The notes under the pieces are model-generated. The model made no database searches and was not told the origin of the DNA. It saw only the letters and a program-made list of their open reading frames with translations. Positions 44,506 to 51,359 of a DNA stretch of 51,359 nucleotides are shown piece by piece (within the stretch, counting starts at the first letter, position 1; the number at the start of each line of letters is the position of its first letter). The translations under genes and the position numbers were made by a program. This DNA is from Paramacrobiotus richtersi (lineage: Eukaryota > Tardigrada > Eutardigrada > Parachela > Macrobiotidae), in contig JAQGAU010000038.1 in NCBI GenBank assembly GCA_034698045.1, positions 1-51,359 on the forward strand. Reading direction: 5' to 3'.

Positions 44506-45471
44506 TCAACGAGCAGGTGCTACAGATCGCTTACCATTACAAACTAAATGACAAAAACATCTCTTAACAATATGCCACACAGCAGTTCTCAGTTCAGGCA
44601 AGACCAGAACAAACAAAACAGGATCCAAGAACATTTGCGCCGCAAACATGAACTGAGAGAGAAACACGAGTACGTCCGAGTGGCTTAATTGCGACACATT
44701 TATGAAACAGCTTATCCCATAGTACACAGTCCCGGGAGTCCAGGTCGCAGTGACACTTATCGTGCTGGCCGTCAAAACTCGAAATGCCCGTTTGCTTTCG
44801 CGTTGTCGGTGCTGTGCAGCATTGTTCTGCACCTCCATGAGCTGTCGCGCACGTCCTAGCTTCCACCGTTTCCACAAAAGGTACGGATATGCCGCGATGA
44901 TCACTACCTGTGGTAAGACGTACGTAACAAACTCTACGAACATGTTCCATTCAAACAGCACTTTATAATTCATAATGCAACCGAACGTCTCCAAGGGTAG
45001 TCGGTTGCTTGCGTTGATAAACAGTCCCGGTAAAAATACTGCATGAACGGACACCCACAGTATTAAACAAGAACAAACCGCGATTTTGATCGTGTGGTGC
45101 TGGGAGTAAGAGTGCGGGAAAGTTAACGCCCAGATGCGGTTCAGCGTTATTAGCAAATGGATGTTCATGATTACACCGCAGAAGCCAGTAGTGAGGTACG
45201 CAAGAAGGTCACAAAAGGGTGCACCCAGCCACCAGGAGGAGTAGAGACTCATAATGATAATCAACAGGCTTGCGATTCAGGTGTAGAGAAAATTGATGAT
45301 AACGAGATTGGCTATGTAGAAATTGAAAGCAGTGCGGATGTGGCTGTTGAGGAGGAAGGCCAAGATGACCAGACCGTTGAAGAGCAGGGATAGGGGCATG
45401 AGAAGCAATTCCGTAATGGGGTTAAAACCCCAAGTGAGGCTATGCGACGAATTGGATACATTTGCGGACAT
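44506..45471 (-). pseudogene. Rhodopsin-like receptor with one internal stop
   Basis: Same family, from ATG 45471 (MSANVSNSSHSLTWGFNP) to 44506. The frame is complete apart from one in-frame TGA at 45277-45279 in the loop after TM2, where the relatives have a leucine codon. Downstream parts are normal: NIHLLITLNRIWALTF, LETFGCIMNYKVLFEWN, TWTPGTVYYGI, FLDPVLFVLVL and a Cys-rich tail. A single-base nonsense allele or sequencing error are both possible. Confidence 0.8.
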
Positions 45472-46529
45472 TTTTTTGCCCTGGGAGTATTCTTAACTGG
45501 CAAAAGTCACTCGATCGTCCATAATAGTACCAAATTAATCAGTATTTTTTGGTAGCTTCAAGTTTCACTGTGGATGCTGCTCCATATTTGCGCGAAACCT
45601 TTACAAAAGATCGTATATACATTCCGAAGTACTGTTCTATAACGCTCCTACTACAGCAAAATGGTCGGTTAATGACAGCATCTGAGTGTTTTTGAATCAG
45701 ATTACCTGAGGGTGACCGCAAATCTAAAACACCAGAACCTCAATGGCTCGTTGAACCTCTTCCTGCCCTGCTTGCTCAGCAGTTTTGCGCAAAGCATGCT
45801 AGAATGTAATTACACTATTAGTTGTTCTGCATGAATAGGAAGCGACTGGAGCGAAAAGTACTTTGATCAAATGTTCTTCGGAAGGCTTAGGCAGCCACGC
45901 AGAAGTTCCGATTTAGAAGAAAACAAATTAAATATTTATAAATAATAACGGCTTTTCTTCTATGCAGTACTGTATGACACGCATTTGGTGCAGATGAAAT
46001 TACCCAGGTTACAATTGGCAATACCGTGTAAATAGGCCTGCGATATTCGAACGAAATCTGAAACTGATATATGCGTGACTTGCACCATGCAGCGAAACTC
46101 TTGATGCGTGTCGAAAGGAAGCGGGAACATGATTATTGATCGCCCGAAGCGGAGCGAATGTTCTCTACAGTATACTCAGCTCAAATGGTTTTCGATGTCC
46201 GTCCATCATTCGGTCGGTCACTTTTAATTATCATTTATCTTCTTGGTTTTTAAATAATTTAAAAAATAAGAAAATAAATAAGGAGAAAATTAAAAAAAAA
46301 GAAATCCGAATTCCCATTCGGCTGCTCCGGTAACCCACGCTATACGCTATAAGTCCTGGCTTACGCAGTTGTGTACCATTTTTAGATGTCATAGTCCTTT
46401 ATATACCTCCTTAGCTTCGGTCATTCAGTGCCCGCCAACAACGGCTGCACTTACCTAGTTACACACAATTTGTTTCTTGGTAGTTCAATATGCTCATGTT
46501 CTTACAATTGTTAGTAACAATAAGCGACA
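45472..46529. other. Upstream region of the third receptor
   Basis: Shares blocks with 40620-40860 (AACTCTTGATGCGTGT, ACGCATTTGG). AT-rich from 46220 to 46300. No gene is called. Confidence 0.4.
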
Positions 46530-46900
46530 AGGGTGCGCTTATCCACCAAATAGAGCTGTAGAGATTAGCTTTTTGTTTGTTTTTTAGGGGACTTTTGTCA
46601 GCCATCCTCATGTACTCGCACTACTAAAGTTTACGTGGCGTGGAAAAGTTATAGAGATCCGTGACGATAATCGAAGGGCTTGCGATAAAGTTGGAGAGTA
46701 CGCGGTTAACTATGCACTATAGAACTAGTGAACTACAGAAAACTGAAATCATTGCGGATGTGGCTGTTGCCTGTTGCGGAGGAAGACCCAGATGACCAGA
46801 CCGTTAGAGAATTGGGTGAAGGGTTCATAAGTAATTCATAAATGGGGTTAAAACCCTAAGCGAGACCGAAGATGCGCTTGGGGCCTTTTTTAGCCTTGGA
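46530..46900 (-). pseudogene. Receptor gene relic, N-terminal part
   Basis: The minus strand shows the equivalents of GFNPIYELLMN, the TM1 region with frame breaks, and near 46535-46560 the LYSS-WW segment that precedes TM3. It is heavily decayed and stops before TM3. Confidence 0.6.
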
Positions 46901-47063
46901 AATACACTAAACTGGTGAAAGTCGCTTGTCCACAATAGTACCACATTAATCAGTATTTTTTCGTCGCTTCACCTTACGCTGTGTATTTAGCCTATGCTTG
47001 CACGAAGCCTTAGAATGGATCATATAAGCATTTAGAACTAGGTAGCCCTTCATCCTTTCGTCC

Positions 47064-47778
47064 TTGGAGGCCGCCGCTGCCTGTGACTTTACCCAGTACA
47101 CCGCCAATGTCTTCGTCGGCCTTATGATGCACACTCATATGCTGATTACGCTGAACCGCATATGGGCACTAACATTCCCACATTCTTACGCTCAACGGCA
47201 CACAATCAAGACCGCCGTTTGTTGTTGTTTAAAAGTGTGGGTGTCTGTTCATGCAGTAGTTCTACCGGGAGTATTTTTCAACGCGTGGAACCGACAACCC
47301 TTGGAGATCAACGGCTGTATAATAAATTACGAAGTGCTACTTGTATAGAACCTGCTTGTAGAGTTTGCAATGTACGTTCTGCCAGAGGCGGTGATCACCG
47401 CGGCATATCCTTACCTGTTGTGCAAACGGCGGAAGCAAAGGCGGGCGCGACAAGCCATGGAGGTTCTAAGCAATATTGCACAGCGGAGACAGCGGGACAA
47501 CAAATGGGCTTTCGGAGTTTTGACAGCCAGCACGATCAGCGCCACGCTGACCTGGACGCCCGGGACTGTGTACTACGGGATCATTAGTTTCGTGGATGTA
47601 ATTTACCAGCTCGCCCATATTTGAGTTTCTCATGGCGTTTCTGTTTTTTGTACAAACTTTTTTGGATCAAATTGTGTTTATGCTGGTCTTGCCTGAATTA
47701 AGAAATGCTGCGTGGCAGATTGTGAAAAAATGCGGTTGCCGTCTCTTTTGTAAGGGATCTGTAGCACCTGTTTACTGA
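47064..47778 (+). pseudogene. Receptor gene fragment in inverted orientation (TM3 to tail)
   Basis: The only plus-strand member of the array. Begins inside the segment before TM3 (AAACDFTQYTANVF) and runs through HMLITLNRIWALTFPHSYAQ, EINGCIINYEVLL, YVLPEAVITAAYPYLLCK and TWTPGTVYYGI to a TM7/tail part ending at TGA 47776-47778. Breaks are a TAG at 47346-47348 (relatives have Trp) and a frame change near 47620. The N-terminal third is missing. It is closest by eye to the 39531-40471 gene. Confidence 0.8.
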
Positions 47779-48199
47779 TTGTGAATTTGTGGAGATGGCA
47801 GCTATGATAGAAGATGGGTGCAGCAAAATGCAGTCATGATCGTTTTTACGTAATAAAGAAACGCAACAAAAAGCTGAAACTGAGATTTCGATCCCCTATA
47901 AAAAATTCTGGCTTGCTAAACATTTGTTTGTTCAGTATGCAAAGGAAATATATATGTCGATAAGATAAGCCATATCACCTACATATAGCCTCAGAACTAG
48001 ACGTTTTTTGCTCGTGCAAAACCCTCGGATAGTGATTGTGAGTATTTGCACCCTTCAAATTTCCGTGGCATTTATGATTTTTCAACGCTCTGGCCCGTGA
48101 TGGCAGTTGCCGATGAATTATATGAAGTAATACACCTAGGTTCATATCCGTACCTTGGACTCATTATATTCACTCGCGGTAAAGGAAACGGAGTTCTAC

Positions 48200-48452
48200 C
48201 ACCCATCCACCAGGAGGAGTAGATAGCATTGACGATGTCCACCGGCATTTCGAATAAAGTGTACAAGAAGTTAGCAAGGACCAGGTTGGCCAGGTAAACG
48301 TTGAAAGGAGTGCGGAGATGGCTGTTGAGAACAAAGGCCAACATGACCAGACCGTTGAAGAAGAGGGAGAAGGGCATGAGAACCAGTTCGCTAACTGGGG
48401 TAAACTCCCAAGTGATGGGGATATCGGATGAATTTGATGCGTTAGCGGACAT
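48200..48452 (-). pseudogene. Receptor gene fragment, N-terminus to the loop before TM3
   Basis: From ATG 48452: MSANASNSSDIPITWEFTPV, TM1 NGLVMLAFVLN, TM2 VYLANLVLANFLYTLF, then YSSWWMGG. Homology ends there at about 48200 and unrelated sequence follows. The break falls at the same place in the fold where the inverted fragment at 47064 begins. It is closest by eye to the intact gene at 42433-43434. The fragment's own frame is clean. Confidence 0.78.
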
Positions 48453-48542
48453 CGTTTCGCGTTGGAGATTGTCTAAATTATGATGATGGTCAAGAGCAGT
48501 AAAGACGGCATATGTGTGCCGATGATGTGCCGATAGTCGATA

Positions 48543-49160
48543 CAGGATAAAGTATAAACATATATTTTTACACCTTCATATTTTTATTATTTTTTTATAA
48601 TTCTTATTTTTATTTTTTTATATTTTTATTATTTTTTTTAAACTATATTTTTATGGTCAGTTCTACGAGGTATGCGCGAGATATTTTCCCGCGCGTAGCT
48701 ATATGGCTTCGCGCGAGAGATCTCGCGCGTTGTGAAACGTAACAAAATGGCTAGGCGCGAGAGTTAAGAATATAAACTAAGAAGCTGAGTTAAGAAATGG
48801 ACGCTTGGAAACTAACAACTAAACCAAGACGAGAAACTAAGAATATAAACTAAGAAGCTGAAATTAACAAAATATCAAAGCGTGGAAACTACAACTGAAC
48901 CAAGAAGAGAAACTGAAAAATTAAGATAAAGAAGCGAAGAAAACGAAGAAAATGAACTAAGAAGCTAAACTAAGAAACTAACATGACGGAAGTAGGACAG
49001 ACCAATAGGAAGCTGCCTCAAGAAGCAAAATTACAGATCTCGCGCGTAGCCAGTTCGCGACATTTTTGCTTTGCGCGCGAAATCTCTCGCGCAAAGCCGT
49101 TTAACTACGCGCGGAAGCGCTCTCGCGCGTGGCCACTTCGTATTTTTATACTTTATCCTG
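48543..49160. mobile_element. MITE-like element with CGCGCGAGA-type inner repeats
   Basis: Ends are inverted: CAGGATAAAGTATAAA at 48543-48558 and its reverse complement at 49145-49160. Inside each end is a cluster of GCGCGAGA / TCTCGCGC motifs (about 48660-48770 and 49040-49135), themselves inverted relative to each other. The centre (about 48770-48990) is a purine-rich run of degenerate GAAACTAAGAA units. No coding capacity. A target duplication is not evident. Confidence 0.65.
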
Positions 49161-50794
49161 CAACGACTGTCGAGCATAACGCCTTAATGAACCTGAAAGC
49201 TTGGCGAAAGCATCTTTCATCCCCGATTTTCCGGTGTCTTGCGCAATGCATGCTGCAGATAACAATGTCATTGATTGTTGTTCATTGGCAGGAAGCGATT
49301 CGTTGAAAGAAAGATGTCATTAATGTGTTGTCCTTGGAAAGCCTACCAGAAAGGCTACAACAGCCCGATTAGAGAATAAACAAATCAAGTGACTTGTATG
49401 TCTTCTACCACGCATTTGGTTATATTATTAATTAATAACGCCTAACATGTCCGTGGTATAACTCGTAGCCCCAACTAAGCTGTGCCGGGGACCGTTAAAC
49501 AATATCAAAAATCGATGCGCAGCCCATACAAGGACATTCTGGCACGTTTCGAAAGCTGGGAGAAGACTACTCGCAGTTTTACACAATTAACAGGGAGAAT
49601 CCTGAGAATGCAGAGAAATCGTTAGGCACGTGGTAATCATTTCACAGTTCCTTATTCCTTGGTCAGTTCCTTTTCGACAAGATCGTGTTCTTTGCCGCAA
49701 CAATAGCCAGGTACAACTGACGAATGCTGGTATGTTTTGCATAGCATATTTCGAAGAAGATGTGTCGGATGTTGCTTGAATCAAGGAACAAATGTTGAAA
49801 CATATTCCCTTGCACGTAAATCCCAAAATCGATTAACTGTAGCCTTGTTCATAATAAAATCACAATGCTGCAGACCATCACTTTTCACGACGTCCACAAC
49901 ATTCATCGACTGACATACTTTTATGTGTATAGAGAACTGGAGTTGGACATCCTAACCTGTACTATTTTATTCGGCGATAGCCATCAAAATCATAGCAGGC
50001 AAACCACATGTACAATACCACAGCAAGTTAAAGGTCATATGAACGTCCACAATTACTGTCCCAGGGTTTTAGCAGAGGTACCAAACGTGCGGGTAAAGTA
50101 TCCATACGGAGTGAAGTCATTCCTTATCAGGCTTTCTATCTGGCCGCTCCTGCTGACGCCGTCTTCAGTACTTCCACGGTTGCACTAAACGTTTTCTTGA
50201 ACTTTTGGCACTGGCAGTTTGTCTCGTTAGGAGATAGAATGTCTCTTAATCATAAGTCTGGATGAATACAACACATGAATATAACAGCATGAATAAATTG
50301 ATTCGATTGAACTATAATATAATATATAAGAGAACATTACGATATCTAGTTCTTTGATCTATCAGCAACGTTTTGTTTACTTAGCATTGCAGATATTGTT
50401 TATTTTGTTGTCCAACAACACGAGAAGCTGAGGTGTGTACAGATACAACTGTTGTCATACATTATTTATTTTATAAGTAAAAGGGAGCCGTAACTCCGTT
50501 GCAGGATGAAACTTCTGTTATTATTATGAATCAAGATTAAGAAGAAACGAAGCGATTTCTGTTGTATTCCGTCACATATTCCATTGTATTAGACCATGAG
50601 CGTTTGCAATTTCCAAGTGTCACACCGATTTATAAATCAACCAGTTGTACAGACATTTACACCAAAAAACGCCCGAAAAAAACGAATCTGTATGTCAAAA
50701 CGCAGCCTGGTGTGCGCCAGCACGTTGCATCGACGTACGCACGCACACACACATACGTTGACGTATTAGCCACGCTGAATTTGTCAGCTGAAAT
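49161..50794. other. Duplicated receptor upstream region and non-coding sequence
   Basis: About 49290-49590 matches about 43660-43960. Beyond 49900 I find no gene; a plus-strand frame at 50562-50900 overlaps the next candidate and has no motif. Confidence 0.4.
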
Positions 50795-50799
50795 TCATT

Positions 50800-51020
50800 T
50801 CAGAATTAGTAACGATTTAATTTTTTTGTGCAAAGTTATTTCCCTTTTCAATCCTCCCAGTTCTTCAATCATATTATCACGGCATCGTGAAAGATCTTGA
50901 GATATTTCGGAAATGGTGGAAACACGTCTGATTCCAAGTGTTTTAACTGTTCGCGTCAACATTCCATCCCGCGCAGAAGAACCTGATAAGCAGGAACCTA
51001 TCATGAGCACAAACAAACAC
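50800..51020 (-). CDS. Weak candidate: short minus-strand frame, possibly exonic
   Basis: The minus strand reads RCLFVLMIGSCLSGSSARDG and then a polar stretch LTRTVKTLGIRRVSTISEIS with SRCRDNMIEELG. The start resembles a signal peptide, but the frame has no ATG there and a stop codon lies immediately upstream. A donor-like GTAAGTG is seen near 51036 and an acceptor-like CATGATAG near 51002. It could be part of a small spliced secreted-protein gene, or nothing. Confidence 0.2.
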
Positions 51021-51359
51021 CGTGAAAAATTCACTTACTCATTAGCCTGGCAATCCGGCTGGCGCCGTGCAAGACACAGCCAAGTAAAACATTATTCTGA
51101 TTAAACACTATTTCTGTGCAATAAAAATGGGCCTTTTGGATTTAAATGTGTGAGTACCCCCTGAATTAGGTAAATAGCCAGCAGACAATTGAAATTAAAA
51201 ATAGCCTGGATTCCCGTCTTCAGAACTGTTGTTTAACTGCAAAAAAAGTAAGTCATATAAAATATTCAAAAACTAAACAGTAAAAGCCCTTGCAGTGCAG
51301 ACTGCCGTGTATGATCTCTCATCATAATTTCTCTTAATTTTTATCTTAGCCACATTCTG

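Noticed and set aside
50562-50900. 112-codon plus-strand frame near the right edge
   Set aside because: Partly low complexity, and overlaps another weak candidate on the other strand.

Overview
The window is animal nuclear DNA. It has spliced genes with short GT-AG introns (about 55-130 bases), long non-coding stretches, and nested eukaryotic transposons. Nothing looks prokaryotic. The host family that can be recognised, a tandem array of single-exon rhodopsin-like receptors beginning MSANxSNSSD, together with the compact introns, makes me lean to a small ecdysozoan such as a tardigrade. That assignment is an inference from memory and is not shown by the sequence.

Layout. 1-1551 (minus): the 5' part of a divergent protein kinase gene that runs off the left edge. 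1552-10461: mostly non-coding repeats (an AT-rich simple array, a degenerate minisatellite, an inverted repeat, two identical 104-base direct repeats, a hairpin-bearing dispersed repeat) and one old receptor-gene relic at about 4400-4560. 10462-37967: a decayed Helitron Rep/helicase gene with HUH and Pif1-type helicase regions. It carries a TTAA-flanked MITE in one intron and is split by a 21,004-base Polinton/Maverick at 16076-37079. The Polinton has 138-base terminal inverted repeats differing at one base and a 5-base target duplication. Removing it with one duplicate restores the helicase reading frame.

Inside the Polinton the left half is read rightward: a spliced proline-rich/zinc-binding protein, a spliced 517-residue unknown, protein-primed DNA polymerase B, a retroviral-type integrase, a minor-capsid-like protein, a basic core protein, the major capsid protein and an adenain-like protease. 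Then a leftward set follows: a conserved Polinton protein of unknown role, a 989-base foldback-type transposon with a 9-base target duplication, a small protein with a hydrophobic tail, the packaging ATPase, a small membrane protein and an unknown. Last, two rightward genes follow: a diverged paralogue of that unknown, and an intact LRR-type single-pass membrane protein. The replication, integration and virion genes are nearly all damaged (stops, frameshifts, an internal deletion, a Walker A lysine replaced by glutamine), so this copy looks unable to move by itself. Two spliced unknown genes and the LRR membrane-protein gene have no visible break.

37968-51359: an array of single-exon seven-transmembrane receptor genes. 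One is intact (42433-43434), two carry a single break each (39531-40471 and 44506-45471), and several are fragments, one of them in inverted orientation. Matching flanks suggest duplication of a two-gene unit. A MITE-like element rich in CGCGCGAGA-type motifs lies beside the last fragment.
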